Below are positions 15,416 through 25,042 of a DNA stretch of 64,000 nucleotides, in pieces (the first letter of the stretch is position 1; the number at the start of each line of letters is the position of its first letter). This stretch comes from Nitrospira sp. (lineage in GTDB: Bacteria; Nitrospirota; Nitrospiria; Nitrospirales; Nitrospiraceae), in assembly GCA_029194665.1 (NCBI GenBank), contig JARFXO010000002.1:372001-436000 (forward strand). The letters run 5' to 3'. Position numbers and translations under genes: made by a program. The notes beneath the pieces were generated by a model. That model did not search any database and was not told the DNA's origin. It saw only the letters and a list, made by a program, of their open reading frames with translations.

Positions 15416-16291
15416 TTAGGCCTCTCCGTCGCAGGATTCCGGTCTGAGGAATTTCATCGCCACCCAACCTTCTTCCTCACGTCGGCCGACGCAGACAAGG
15501 CTTAGATCGGACAACTGTTCGGTGATCTCCGCTTCTTGCTCGATGAGAATGCCGGAGAGCAGTAGACGCGCCCCGGAGCATGCGCGGCTAGCCAAATCCT
15601 TCGAGAGAGCTAAAATGGTGTGCCGATCAAGATTGGCCAGCAGAAGATCGGCGGCAAACGAACCTCGTTGTGCCAGATCCTTCAAGGTCCCACACAGGAT
15701 TTCAATCCGTTCCTTCAATCCATTCAGCACGACAGCCTCTCTCGCACAATCTACGGCAACAGAATCAATTTCGACTCCAATGGCCGATGCCGCACCTAGT
15801 TTTACCGCTGTTATGGCCAAGATTGCGCTGCCCGTCCCCACATCTACAACCTGTTCTCCGCCATGAATCTCTTCCTGCAGCCACTCCAGAAGCATGCGAG
15901 TCGTCGCATGGTGGCCGGTGCCGAACGCTTGCTTGGGATCAAGCGCGATCTCGATATCATTCAGGCCGAGCAGGACCGACTCCCAAGTCGGACGAATAAC
16001 CAGCCGACCGATTCGAAGCGGCTTCACCGAGCGTGCCCACGCGTCGTTCCAGTCTTGAACCGGCACGAGTGTGACTGAAAAAGAATGTTCACTACTCGCC
16101 GTCTCTGAAAGGACTTCACAAACCGAAGCTAACCGCTCTCCGTTCCAGTGGTCTTGCGCCCAATAGAGATGAATCTCGTCCACATCTTCCCAGGCTCCCT
16201 GGACCGTCGGATCATCAAGCCGACTCAGCAATTCCCCCGCATCCAGAGAACCGCGAATACACACATCCACCCAGTCATGCGGCATCATCAT
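15416..16291 (-). CDS. prmA: Ribosomal protein L11 methyltransferase
   Basis: 291 residues. It methylates lysines and the N-terminus of ribosomal protein L11 in the cytoplasm. The N-terminal L11-recognition domain is followed by the linker WNDAWARSVKPLRIG and the methyltransferase domain, with IALDPKQAFGTGHHATTRM, motif I VVDVGTGSAILAITAVKLGA, VEIDSVAVDCAREAVVLN and the catalytic-site LLLANLDRHTI. All are standard for PrmA. The product of the downstream MOSC gene has no known link to it. The initial MMM gives several possible starts within six bases. Confidence 0.92.
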   Translation of the reverse strand: MMMPHDWVDVCIRGSLDAGELLSRLDDPTVQGAWEDVDEIHLYWAQDHWNGERLASVCEVLSETASSEHSFSVTLVPVQDWNDAWARSVKPLRIGRLVIRPTWESVLLGLNDIEIALDPKQAFGTGHHATTRMLLEWLQEEIHGGEQVVDVGTGSAILAITAVKLGAASAIGVEIDSVAVDCAREAVVLNGLKERIEILCGTLKDLAQRGSFAADLLLANLDRHTILALSKDLASRACSGARLLLSGILIEQEAEITEQLSDLSLVCVGRREEEGWVAMKFLRPESCDGEA

Positions 16292-16383
16292 TGCTCACTC
16301 GTGATCGGCTACTTCCATCGTGCCGTGCAGGAGATGAGGCCTGATTTGACGTCCACCACCTGTTCCCAGTAAGGTCGCGGGAT

Positions 16384-18243
16384 ATGGCAGGCTCACGCAA
16401 CTCCCAGATCGAGGCGGTTATCCGGCGCACCGACCGCCTCATTACTCAAGGAACGAAGACCAGCGCAACGTTCACACGATGGCGGTTGGCTATTTTCCTC
16501 AGCGGCCTCGTCGGCACCGTGACCCTCTATAAGCTCGACTGGTATCACAGCGGCAACCTGGCCCTTGGAGCATTCCTTACCATTTTCGTCACCGTGGCAA
16601 CGTATCATAACAGGGTGGAAACCAGGATTCACCGGCTGCGCCAATGGAAGCAGATCAAGCTGGCTCATCTGGCTCGAATGGCGTTGGATTGGGCCGGGAT
16701 TGCGCCAAGACCCGGTGAAGGTCCGAAGTCTCATCCATATGCCGCTGACCTGGATCTCTTCGGCACGCATTCGCTGACACATCTTCTCGACACCACCGTA
16801 TCCGACCATGGCAGAGAGCGCTTGCAGAGCTGGCTGCTGGAGCAACCCCCTTCTCCCGCTCATTGGCACGCACGGCAGTCTTTGGTGAAAGAACTGGCGC
16901 CTCGTTCCTTATTTCGCGACCGGCTTGCGCTCGAAGCCAAGCTGACGGGAGACCAAGAAATCAACGGTAGGCGATTGGCTGCCGTGCTGGAACATTCGAT
17001 CGGCTTGCCTCGCTTAGACGCCATACTTGCCGTTCAGAGCGTCCTTGCTCTTGCCACGATCGGCCTTGCCTCGGCTTCGATGCTCGGCTTGCTTCCCGGT
17101 TATTGGATGTTTTCGTTCGCGGCCTATGTGTTGATTTACTTCATGACTGATCAAGGGGAAGAGTTGCTGGAGCATGCCGTCGGACTTCACCATGAAACTG
17201 AGCGGCTTGCCACAGTCCTCGGTTACATTGAGCGGCATGTAAGACGACGAGACTCGGCGCTCGCTTGCGTCTGGACAAATCTGATCGGTGAGGCCAGTCC
17301 CACGTTGCACCTTAACCGCGCTGCACGGACGCTTCATGCGATCAGCATCAAAGCCCATCCACTCGTCCATCTTGCCGTCAACGCGTTGTGCCCCTGGGAT
17401 CTGTGGTTCACTCGACAACTCATTCACACCCAGCGCGACATCAAGCATGCACTCCCTCTGTGGTTGGACTGTTTGGCAGAAGTCGAAGCGGCATCGGCTC
17501 TGGCTACCTTTGCCTATCTCCATCCTGATTACACATGGCCGACTCCCTTCATCGCAGCCGGCGAACAAAACGGCACCCCTCCTGCTCTCAACGCCGACCG
17601 ACTCGGCCATCCGCTACTGCCGGCCAAGACCCGTATGACCAACGACGTTCATCTGAAGGGACTCGGCTCCATTCACCTGATTACCGGTTCCAACATGTCC
17701 GGCAAGAGCACCTTCCTACGGACGATCGGTATCAATCTCTGCCTAGCGCAAGCCGGGGCCCCTGTCTGCGCCGATTCATTTGAATGGACATGGAGCAGGT
17801 TGGCCTGTTGCATCCGTGTCGACGATTCTCTCGATGCCGGTCTGTCCTTCTTCTATGCGGAGGTCAAACGACTCAAAACGATCCTCGATGCGACTCAGGA
17901 ACGTACCTTACCGCCCATACTGTTCCTGATCGATGAGATCTTCAAGGGCACCAACAATCGAGAGAGGCTTATCGGCAGCCGTGCCTACATCACCGCGTTG
18001 TCGCAAGGACAGGGCTTCGGCCTCGTGAGCACCCACGATTTGGAGTTGGCGGATCTGGAATCAGCAGTACCGGGTTTGACCAACGCGCACTTTCAAGAAA
18101 CTGTCTCGGCCGGCGCCCTGGAATTCGACTATAGGCTCAGACCAGGCCCTTGCCCCACGACGAATGCGCTGAGAATCATGGAACTGGAAGGTCTGCCTAT
18201 TTCCCCAACCTCTCAAATCAGGCACAATAACCCGCACGGATGA
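16384..18243 (+). CDS. Membrane-anchored MutS-like ATPase
   Basis: 619 residues. Two hydrophobic segments near residues 33-50 and 57-75 suggest an N-terminal membrane anchor, which the classical mismatch protein MutS lacks. The core/lever region starts at HPYAADLDLFGTHSLTHLLD, and the ATPase domain carries Walker A GSNMSGKSTFLRTIG, Walker B ILFLIDEIFKGTN and a switch-like STHDLE. It lacks the mismatch-binding N-terminal domain with its Phe-X-Glu motif and the Smr nuclease domain of MutS2. It therefore belongs with the MutS-related membrane ATPases of unknown role. Its stop overlaps the start of the next gene by four bases (ATGA), so it is translationally coupled to a phospholipid-repair enzyme. 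Confidence 0.88.
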   Translation: MAGSRNSQIEAVIRRTDRLITQGTKTSATFTRWRLAIFLSGLVGTVTLYKLDWYHSGNLALGAFLTIFVTVATYHNRVETRIHRLRQWKQIKLAHLARMALDWAGIAPRPGEGPKSHPYAADLDLFGTHSLTHLLDTTVSDHGRERLQSWLLEQPPSPAHWHARQSLVKELAPRSLFRDRLALEAKLTGDQEINGRRLAAVLEHSIGLPRLDAILAVQSVLALATIGLASASMLGLLPGYWMFSFAAYVLIYFMTDQGEELLEHAVGLHHETERLATVLGYIERHVRRRDSALACVWTNLIGEASPTLHLNRAARTLHAISIKAHPLVHLAVNALCPWDLWFTRQLIHTQRDIKHALPLWLDCLAEVEAASALATFAYLHPDYTWPTPFIAAGEQNGTPPALNADRLGHPLLPAKTRMTNDVHLKGLGSIHLITGSNMSGKSTFLRTIGINLCLAQAGAPVCADSFEWTWSRLACCIRVDDSLDAGLSFFYAEVKRLKTILDATQERTLPPILFLIDEIFKGTNNRERLIGSRAYITALSQGQGFGLVSTHDLELADLESAVPGLTNAHFQETVSAGALEFDYRLRPGPCPTTNALRIMELEGLPISPTSQIRHNNPHG

Positions 18244-21200
18244 CCACCTCGGCCGGTTCTGAAACTCAACCTCTATTGCATTCCCTCCGCGGTCTCTTGA
18301 TCGCCCAATTCTGCGGCGCATTCAACGATAACGCGTGGAAACTGATGGTCGCCTTACTCGCCATTCGGCAGGCCACGGCAGGTATGGCACCGGGCCCCCA
18401 ACTGGAGACAGTCGCCCAGACCCAGACGGCGATGGCATTTGTCATTTTTACGCTGCCGTTGGTGTTCCTCTCTCTCGTCGGAGGCACATTGGCCGATCGC
18501 GTGAGCAAGCGGACGGTGATCATCGCCATCAAGATTGTCGAGGTGTGTCTGATGTCCGCCGGCACCGTCGCGCTCTGGCTTAATCCCGCCGGTGGCATTC
18601 TCCCCTTGATCGTCTTATGCGGCATGGGCGTGCATAGCGCCCTCTTCAGTCCATCGAAGTATGGCATTCTTCCTGAATTGATCCCGCATGAGCGACTTGC
18701 CGCCGGTAACGGTCTGTTGGAGATGTGGACCTTTGCAGCCATTCTGACCGGCACCGCTGCCGGAGGTTTTCTATTACAGATGTCCGGAGCCCACACCTGG
18801 CTGGCTCCGCTTGTATTGACCGGACTGTCGGTCGTCGGTCTCACAACCGCCTTTGGGATTCCACGAGTATCGCCCGCCCGTGCTGCCGGAGGGGTGGGGT
18901 CCACAGTCCAAGGCGCATGGGCGGCGATTCAATCCGAACGGATATTGCGCATGGCCATTCCCATGGAAATCATGTTCTGGACGATTGCGAGCCTGTTCGG
19001 ACAGAACATCATCGTCTATGCCAAAGCTGTCTTGCATCTGTCCGACGCGATGTCGGGCCTTCCACTCACCATTCTGTCTGTAGGCATCGGAATCGGCGCA
19101 ATGCTGGTCGGGCGAATTTCGAAGAACCGTGTGGAATACGGATTGATTCCTTTGGGCGCCATCGGCGTGTTCTTAACATTGCTGTTGCTCGGCATCCTAG
19201 CACCCCCGTTGACAGGAACGTTCCTCATGATGGGAGCACTGGGAATTTGTAGTTCATTCATCTTTGTTCCGTTGAACGCCATCCTGCAATGGAAATCCCC
19301 GTCCGATCGGCGCGGTGCAGTCATTTCGTTCTCCAACACGTGCGTCTTCACCGGTATTTTGCTGGGATCGCTCGCGGGTGGCTCTCTGGCCAATGTCGGT
19401 ATCTCGACAACCGGCATTTTCTTGGCTGCAGCTGTCATGACTCTAGGCGGCATCGGTTGGGCACTGTGGTTTTTGCCGGATACGTTTATTCGGCTGATGC
19501 TGGTCATTCTCACAAACACACTCTATCGCCTCCGCATCGTCGGCCAGTCTCATGTTCCACAATCCGGCGGCGCGCTCGTCATTCCAAATCACGTCTCTTT
19601 TATCGACGGGTTTCTGCTGATCGCCAGTCTGGATCGTCCCGTCCGGTTTGTCGTTGACTCGCAATATGCTGAGCAGCCGATCTTCAAGCCCTTCATGAAG
19701 GCGCTCAGAGTCATTCCCATTTCCTCGCATGAAGGTTTGCGAGTGATTCTGCGGGCACTCCGCGAAGCCGGTTCTGCCATCGACGATGGAAATCTCGTGT
19801 GCATTTTTCCTGAAGGCCAGATCACTCGTACCGGAACGCTCTTGCCGTTCCGCAGGGGATTTGAACGGATCGTAAAAGAACGGACAGCCCCCATCATCCC
19901 AGTCCACCTGGACCGTGTGTGGGGCAGCATCTTCAGCTTCAATCGGGGCCGCTTTCTCTGGAAAGTGCCGGAGCGGCTTCCCTATCCTGTGACGGTTTCG
20001 TTCGGCGCACCGCTGCCGACGGATACCTCGGCGCACGAGCTGCGCAGGAAGATTCGAGAGCTCGGTGAGGCTGCCTGGCAGCTCAGGAAATCGACTCGTC
20101 GGCCGCTCCATCGTCAATTTATTTCGTCGATGCGTCGTGCTCCTTTGCGTTTAGCCATGGCCGACCAGAATCGCCCTCACGTCACATCCCTACAAGCCCT
20201 GATCGGATCAATCGTCCTTGCGAGGGCGCTTCAGCCGTATTGGAAGGACCAACAACGAGTGGGCGTCTTGTTGCCGCCTACAGTCGCCACCGCCTTGGTA
20301 AATGTCGCGGCGCCCCTCTGTGGGAAGACCATCGTGAACTTGAACTACACGGTCGGGAAATCTGGTTTAGAGGCCGCAGTGCATCTTGCCGGTCTGCGCA
20401 CGATCGTGACCAGTCATACCTTCGTCGAGAAAGCCAAGCTCGAACTACCCGACGGACCGTTGGTGATCTGGCTCGAAGATGTGGCCAAGACAATCGATTT
20501 CGGTCAAAAGGTGATGGCTGCCCTGCTAGCCCTGTTCGCTCCCTGCCGCTTCATCGAACGAGCCTGCGGACAGAAGACCCCTCTTACCCCAGACAGCCTG
20601 GCCACGATCATCTTCAGCAGCGGTAGCACCGGAGAGCCCAAAGGCGTCATGCTCACGCACTTCAACATCGACACGAACAGTCAAGGCGCCACGCAGGTAC
20701 TGCACCTCTATCAGGACGAACGGGTCCTCGGTATCCTCCCGTTCTTTCACTCCTTCGGATACATGGTGTTCTGGTTCGTGATGTCCAATAACGCCCCCAT
20801 GATCTTTCATCCGTCGCCGCTTGACGCGGCGGCGATCGGCGAGCTCATCCGAAACTATCGCATCACCTTCCTCGTCACCACACCGACATTCTTGCAACTC
20901 TATTCCCGCCGCTGCACGCCGGAACAATTCAGCTCGGTGCGGGTCATCCTCACCGGTGCAGAAAAACTGCAACCACGACTCGCCCAGGCGATCGAGGATA
21001 AGTTCGGAGTGGGTCCGATCGAGGGCTATGGAGTCACGGAATGCGCCCCTGTCATCGCCGTTAATTGCCCTGACTTCCGCGCGGCGGGCTACTATCAACC
21101 GGCCTCGCGCCGTGGGACCGTCGGCCAACCGCTCCCCGGTGTATCCGTGCAGATTGTCGATCCTGATAGTTACACACCACTGCAGGCCGGCGCACCGGGA

Positions 21201-21686
21201 ATGTTGCTTGTGAAGGGGCCGAACGTGATGAAAGGGTATCTGGGTCGCGAAGACCTCACGGCCCAGGTCATGCGGGGCGGCTGGTACATCACCGGTGACA
21301 TCGCCTCCCTTGATGAGGACGGGTTTTTGACGATTACCGATCGGCTGTCACGTTTCTCAAAAATCGGTGGGGAGATGGTCCCTCACGGCAAAGTCGAAGA
21401 AGCCCTGCAACTGGCTGCTGAAACCGATACGCAAGTCTTTGCCGTGACCGGCTTACCGGATGAAAAAAAGGGAGAGCGTCTCGCAGTCCTCCATACGTTG
21501 GAGGAATCCCGCATTCCTTCCATCCTGGAAAAGCTCTCGGCGACCGGCCTACCAAATTTATTTATTCCGGGAAAGCACCAGTTCATCAAGGTCGAGACGT
21601 TACCGGTCCTTGGGACCGGTAAGCTCGATTTGCGGGGTCTAAAGCGAATCGCCATGGAACGACTGCAAGGAACTGCTGAGTCATGA
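18240..21686 (+). CDS. aas: MFS transporter / PlsC acyltransferase / acyl-ACP synthetase fusion
   Basis: 1148 residues in three domains. Residues 1-410 form a 12-helix MFS transporter like LplT, which moves lysophospholipid across the inner membrane. Residues about 425-640 are a PlsC acyltransferase with the HxxxxD motif in NHVSFIDG and the FPEGQITRTG box. Residues about 650-1148 are an AMP-forming acyl-ACP synthetase with IIFSSGSTGEPKG, YGVTECAPV and YITGDIASLDEDGF. Together they re-acylate lysophosphatidylethanolamine imported from the outer leaflet, a job done by separate LplT and Aas in E. coli. The start overlaps the MutS-like gene by four bases. All key motifs look intact. Confidence 0.93.
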   Translation: MTTSAGSETQPLLHSLRGLLIAQFCGAFNDNAWKLMVALLAIRQATAGMAPGPQLETVAQTQTAMAFVIFTLPLVFLSLVGGTLADRVSKRTVIIAIKIVEVCLMSAGTVALWLNPAGGILPLIVLCGMGVHSALFSPSKYGILPELIPHERLAAGNGLLEMWTFAAILTGTAAGGFLLQMSGAHTWLAPLVLTGLSVVGLTTAFGIPRVSPARAAGGVGSTVQGAWAAIQSERILRMAIPMEIMFWTIASLFGQNIIVYAKAVLHLSDAMSGLPLTILSVGIGIGAMLVGRISKNRVEYGLIPLGAIGVFLTLLLLGILAPPLTGTFLMMGALGICSSFIFVPLNAILQWKSPSDRRGAVISFSNTCVFTGILLGSLAGGSLANVGISTTGIFLAAAVMTLGGIGWALWFLPDTFIRLMLVILTNTLYRLRIVGQSHVPQSGGALVIPNHVSFIDGFLLIASLDRPVRFVVDSQYAEQPIFKPFMKALRVIPISSHEGLRVILRALREAGSAIDDGNLVCIFPEGQITRTGTLLPFRRGFERIVKERTAPIIPVHLDRVWGSIFSFNRGRFLWKVPERLPYPVTVSFGAPLPTDTSAHELRRKIRELGEAAWQLRKSTRRPLHRQFISSMRRAPLRLAMADQNRPHVTSLQALIGSIVLARALQPYWKDQQRVGVLLPPTVATALVNVAAPLCGKTIVNLNYTVGKSGLEAAVHLAGLRTIVTSHTFVEKAKLELPDGPLVIWLEDVAKTIDFGQKVMAALLALFAPCRFIERACGQKTPLTPDSLATIIFSSGSTGEPKGVMLTHFNIDTNSQGATQVLHLYQDERVLGILPFFHSFGYMVFWFVMSNNAPMIFHPSPLDAAAIGELIRNYRITFLVTTPTFLQLYSRRCTPEQFSSVRVILTGAEKLQPRLAQAIEDKFGVGPIEGYGVTECAPVIAVNCPDFRAAGYYQPASRRGTVGQPLPGVSVQIVDPDSYTPLQAGAPGMLLVKGPNVMKGYLGREDLTAQVMRGGWYITGDIASLDEDGFLTITDRLSRFSKIGGEMVPHGKVEEALQLAAETDTQVFAVTGLPDEKKGERLAVLHTLEESRIPSILEKLSATGLPNLFIPGKHQFIKVETLPVLGTGKLDLRGLKRIAMERLQGTAES

Positions 21687-21741
21687 TTCCTGAGTGCTTA
21701 GCGCTAATGGTTCAGCAAGCATGGCCAATGACCAGTGACGA

Positions 21742-22719
21742 ATGACCGAAAAATCATTGATCGATTGCCACGTGCATCTAGCCGCATTGCCTGACGGTGA
21801 CAACGGCTGCTATATCTCGCCAAAGATGCTCAAGAGCCCGCTGTTCCGCTTCTTACTCTGGAAACATCGACTGTCCCCTGACAAGCCGCGCGAGGCCAAT
21901 CACAAGTATCTCAACGACCTTCTGGAGGAATTGCGCGCGTCCCGATATATACAGAAAGCCGTTATCCTCGGCATGGACGGCGTCTATGACGGGAATGGTC
22001 GGTTGCTCAAAGAACATACGGACTTCCTTATCAACAACGACTACGTCTTGAACACGACAAAAGCCTATCCCGATGAACTGCTGTCCGGCGTCTCGATCAA
22101 TCCGCAACGGCAGGACGCCGTCGAGGAAATCCACCGCTGCGCCGAGGCCGGGGCAACCCTTGTGAAGGTCTTGCCGAATGCGCAGCAGTTCAATCCGGCA
22201 GATCCCAGGTACAAACCGTTCTACCGCACCCTCGTCGATCGGAAACTGCCGTTCCTCAGCCATGTCGGCTATGAATTCAGCCTGATCGGCAAGGACCAAT
22301 CAGTTGGAGACCCCGATCGGCTCCGCCTGGCGCTGGATGAAGGCGTGACCGTCATTGCCGCCCATGCCTGCAGCTACGGCCTCATCCTGTACGAAAAATT
22401 CATACCCACGCTGCATGATTTTGCGCGGAGCTATCCGAACTTTTACGCCGACATCTCCGCACTCACGCTACCCAACCGGTTTCGCATGCTGCTTCATCTG
22501 CGGAAGCATCCGGAGTTGCAGGACCATCTCCTCTTCGGCACCGATTATCCCCTGTCGGTGTTCCATCTCGCCGCTTGGGGCCGCGTGGGCTTTGGCAGGT
22601 TGTGGAACATGATTCGTACAAAGAACCGCTTCGATCGACAAGTCGAGGTCTGTAAAGGTTTGAATCTGAATTTTCGATCCTTCGGCGAACTTGTTTCTGG
22701 CCGGACCTCGTACACCTGA
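21742..22719 (+). CDS. Amidohydrolase-family protein
   Basis: 325 residues. The N-terminal metal motif is DCHVHLA, followed by KVLPNAQQFNPADP, a metal-site histidine in FLSHVGYEF, another in VIAAHACSYG, and the late acid in LLFGTDYPLSVFH. This is the amidohydrolase-2 barrel, so a metal-dependent hydrolase or decarboxylase. The substrate is not deducible. It has no signal peptide. It lies 55 bases downstream of the fusion gene on the same strand, and may be read with it. A bidirectional terminator-like hairpin lies downstream. Confidence 0.86.
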   Translation: MTEKSLIDCHVHLAALPDGDNGCYISPKMLKSPLFRFLLWKHRLSPDKPREANHKYLNDLLEELRASRYIQKAVILGMDGVYDGNGRLLKEHTDFLINNDYVLNTTKAYPDELLSGVSINPQRQDAVEEIHRCAEAGATLVKVLPNAQQFNPADPRYKPFYRTLVDRKLPFLSHVGYEFSLIGKDQSVGDPDRLRLALDEGVTVIAAHACSYGLILYEKFIPTLHDFARSYPNFYADISALTLPNRFRMLLHLRKHPELQDHLLFGTDYPLSVFHLAAWGRVGFGRLWNMIRTKNRFDRQVEVCKGLNLNFRSFGELVSGRTSYT

Positions 22720-22789
22720 TGTCCCACGGCTCTGCGCTGGATCGTTATTCCTCAGGGTCAATCGGGAGGCTGGAATGCGGTTTGTCGAT

Positions 22790-22826
22790 CCAAACAAAAG
22801 AGCCGCACTCCTGTAGGGAGAACGGC
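22790..22826 (-). terminator. Terminator-like hairpin between convergent genes
   Basis: GCCGCACTCC (22802-22811) pairs with GGAGAACGGC (22817-22826), two 4-bp GC-rich stems around a two-base internal mismatch and a 5-base loop. Read on the minus strand it is followed by TCTTTTGTTTGG, so it fits an intrinsic terminator for the lipoprotein gene 22860-23525. Confidence 0.55.
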
Positions 22827-22859
22827 CCTTCCTATCGCCCTAAATCTGACCGAGATTAT

Positions 22860-23525
22860 CTAGGGACTGACTGAGATCCGATCCTTGATCAAGTCGAACG
22901 TCTCTTTCGGAACGACGTTTCTCGCCACCAATTCGCCCTTCACGCGATACGGGCGGTTGCTCACGATCCGATCTGCCTCGTCCTGCTTCAGGCCTAAAAA
23001 GAGAACCATGTCGTTCGCTGAAACCTTATTAATGTTCATCGCCGCCGAAGCAGCTGCCGGAGCGGTTCCGGATGGAGCCTGGCTCGGGGTCAGTATCGCT
23101 GTTTGAGGATTGGAACGATCCTTGAGCTCCTTTTGGTAACGGGCAACCAGCGCTTTCAGGGTGTCGTTATGGCGTTTGACATCCTGATATTCCTGTCGCA
23201 CATTCTTATTCTGAGCCGTTAACGCTTTGACTTTGTCCTCAAGCTCCTTGGTTCGTCCTTCGATCGTGCCTCGCTCCGCATCACGTGCATGCTCAATGCG
23301 CTGCAGTTCATCGCGAGCCGCTTGTCCCTCATTGCTGAACTTCACGTTCAGTTCTTTGAGGGTTCGGACCTGTTGCTCCATGGCGTTTTTCTGTTGACGG
23401 GTCTTCTCCAGTTCCATCTTGACAGTGTCTGCTTCCGTCAGCGCCTCCTGGTATTTCTTGTTGGATACGCAACCCGTGGTCAACACCGCTCCAACCAACA
23501 CTATCGCCGTCCACTCACCTCTCAT
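22860..23525 (-). CDS. Coiled-coil lipoprotein with a C-terminal helix-hairpin-helix
   Basis: 221 residues. The signal peptide ends in the lipobox LTTGC, so the mature protein should be anchored in a membrane facing the periplasm. Residues about 25-135 form a long coiled coil with many E, K and Q residues. After an Ala/Pro-rich linker, residues about 165-221 look like the ComEA-type helix-hairpin-helix (INKVSANDMVLFLGLKQDEA, then ADRIVSNRPY). In other proteins this domain binds DNA. GGAGGATCGC gives a strong ribosome site for the ATG at 23525. Function is unknown; a structural role in the envelope or in DNA uptake are both possible. Confidence 0.8.
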   Translation of the reverse strand: MRGEWTAIVLVGAVLTTGCVSNKKYQEALTEADTVKMELEKTRQQKNAMEQQVRTLKELNVKFSNEGQAARDELQRIEHARDAERGTIEGRTKELEDKVKALTAQNKNVRQEYQDVKRHNDTLKALVARYQKELKDRSNPQTAILTPSQAPSGTAPAAASAAMNINKVSANDMVLFLGLKQDEADRIVSNRPYRVKGELVARNVVPKETFDLIKDRISVSP

Positions 23526-23811
23526 GCGATCCTCCCTCCATCGAATTTCAGGGCTTAACCATCCTTCATGTGGATGTTCGCTTCCACCGGCTGTTACAGT
23601 CGCCCTTCCGGATACGTTCTTTGTGTGTATGCCAACATTCTGGCATTGTCAACATAATTGGTTTCGCCTGAGAGCCTCCCACCGACAGAGATTGCCGGTA
23701 AACCATCCGGCGCTTGACGGATCAGGGTCACTCTGTGATTATCGCTCACATTCTATCAGACATGGTCATGGGGATTGAAACCTCCCTCGCACTATTCCAA
23801 GCAGTGCACGC

Positions 23812-24687
23812 ATGAACGAATGGGGTCCAGCGCTCGCCGTGATTCTCGGAGTCGTCGAAGGACTCACGGAGTTTCTGCCTGTCTCATCCACGGGACATCT
23901 TATTCTGGTCGGCCATGCCCTCGGCTTCACCGGAGACGTAGCTGCCAACGCTGAAATCTCTATTCAGTTGGGCGCAATTCTGGCTGTCATCGTCTTTGAA
24001 CGGCACAAAATCGGACGATTGCTGTCCGGTGCCTGGCAGGAACAGAAGACCGTGCGTGCTGCCTCGGCAAACCAATTTTCAGCACCATGGTCCAACCGCA
24101 TCAAGGTCTCCATGTGCAGTCACCCCAACTTATGGTTCTTGCTGGGACTGGGAATCGCCTTCCTGCCGGCAGCCACACTCGGTCTGTTGGCTCACGGATG
24201 GATCAAGTCGTATTTATTCACTCCCCAAACCGTGGCGGCAACATCGATCCTCGGGGGTATCATCATCCTCATTGTTGAAGCCACGGAACGGACCAGCTCT
24301 GCCAAGAATCTGGATCAGGTGTCGGTACTGCATGCCTTCTGGATCGGGCTGGCACAATGCGTCTCCCTGATTCCCGGTATGTCTCGCTCCGGCTCAACCA
24401 TCATCGGAGGTCTGCTCGCGGGATTGGATCGAAAAGTTGCTACGGAATATTCATTTTTCCTCGCCCTCCCAACCATCATCGCGGCCACGGTGTATGAAAC
24501 GTGGAAGGCACGAGGGACGTTTACCGACCAGGATTTTCTGGCCCTCGGCCTCGGCATGCTCGTCTCATTCTTGGTGGCCTGGGCCGTCATCGCCGTCTTC
24601 TTGACCTATGTCCAACGGCACACCTTGCGCGTCTTTGCCTACTATCGTATTATTCTCGGACTGTTGGTCATATTGATCGTCCGCTGA
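23812..24687 (+). CDS. uppP: Undecaprenyl-diphosphatase
   Basis: 291 residues, about eight membrane helices. It recycles the lipid carrier of cell-wall synthesis by cleaving undecaprenyl diphosphate at the membrane. Diagnostic motifs are the N-terminal VVEGLTEFLPVSSTGHLI (the E-x3-E glutamates plus serines) and PGMSRSGSTIIGGL later. A hydrophilic insertion around residues 75-100 is normal for the family. The ATG at 23812 opens directly into the first helix. The next gene, DUF2024, follows after 12 bases. Confidence 0.95.
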   Translation: MNEWGPALAVILGVVEGLTEFLPVSSTGHLILVGHALGFTGDVAANAEISIQLGAILAVIVFERHKIGRLLSGAWQEQKTVRAASANQFSAPWSNRIKVSMCSHPNLWFLLGLGIAFLPAATLGLLAHGWIKSYLFTPQTVAATSILGGIIILIVEATERTSSAKNLDQVSVLHAFWIGLAQCVSLIPGMSRSGSTIIGGLLAGLDRKVATEYSFFLALPTIIAATVYETWKARGTFTDQDFLALGLGMLVSFLVAWAVIAVFLTYVQRHTLRVFAYYRIILGLLVILIVR

Positions 24688-24699
24688 AAGGAGTTGTTC

Positions 24700-24960
24700 A
24701 TGGCTTCGGATACGATTCATGTCTATGATACGTGGGTCAACGGTAAGAGCGGTCGCATTCACTTCGATGTGATGACGACGGATGAAGCCACCGCCCTCAA
24801 GCTCGCCAAGGAATACCTCGTCAGCATCGGGGAGCCGACTGCGACAGTGACGACGAAAGAATGTCAATTCTGTCACAGCGAACCGCTCTTCATGTTCTCT
24901 GCGGAGCAGCAGAAGCAAGCCAAGGAAACCGGCGGATTTATCGTCCGAATGCCGGCATAA
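24700..24960 (+). CDS. DUF2024 family protein
   Basis: 86 residues, small and cytoplasmic. It begins DTIHVYDTWVNGKSGRIHFD and has ATTKE-like and CQFCHSEPLF segments; the CxxC could hold a metal. These features fit the small DUF2024 family, of which the function is not known. AAAGGAG lies seven bases before the ATG at 24700, which is therefore preferred over a TTG six bases upstream. It is closely coupled to uppP (12 bases). A strong hairpin follows it. Confidence 0.85.
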   Translation: MASDTIHVYDTWVNGKSGRIHFDVMTTDEATALKLAKEYLVSIGEPTATVTTKECQFCHSEPLFMFSAEQQKQAKETGGFIVRMPA

Positions 24961-24972
24961 CCATGAGGGGGT

Positions 24973-25010
24973 AATAGTTCGTGTTGAATGAGAGTTCAAC
25001 ACGAGCTATT
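24973..25010. terminator. Bidirectional terminator-like hairpin
   Basis: AATAGTTCGTGTTGAA (24973-24988) pairs with TTCAACACGAGCTATT (24995-25010) over 16 bp with one G-U pair, around a 6-base loop. It lies between the convergent DUF2024 and lspA genes. The A/T ends of the stem allow it to work for both strands. Confidence 0.75.
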
Positions 25011-25042
25011 TAGAAATACCGGCTCCTCACACAGGGAGCATG

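Noticed and set aside
24973-25010. Start of a CRISPR or other array at strong hairpins (also 5024-5064, 46410-46440)
   Set aside because: Each palindrome occurs once locally without regular spacing; no CRISPR repeat-spacer pattern was found in the window.
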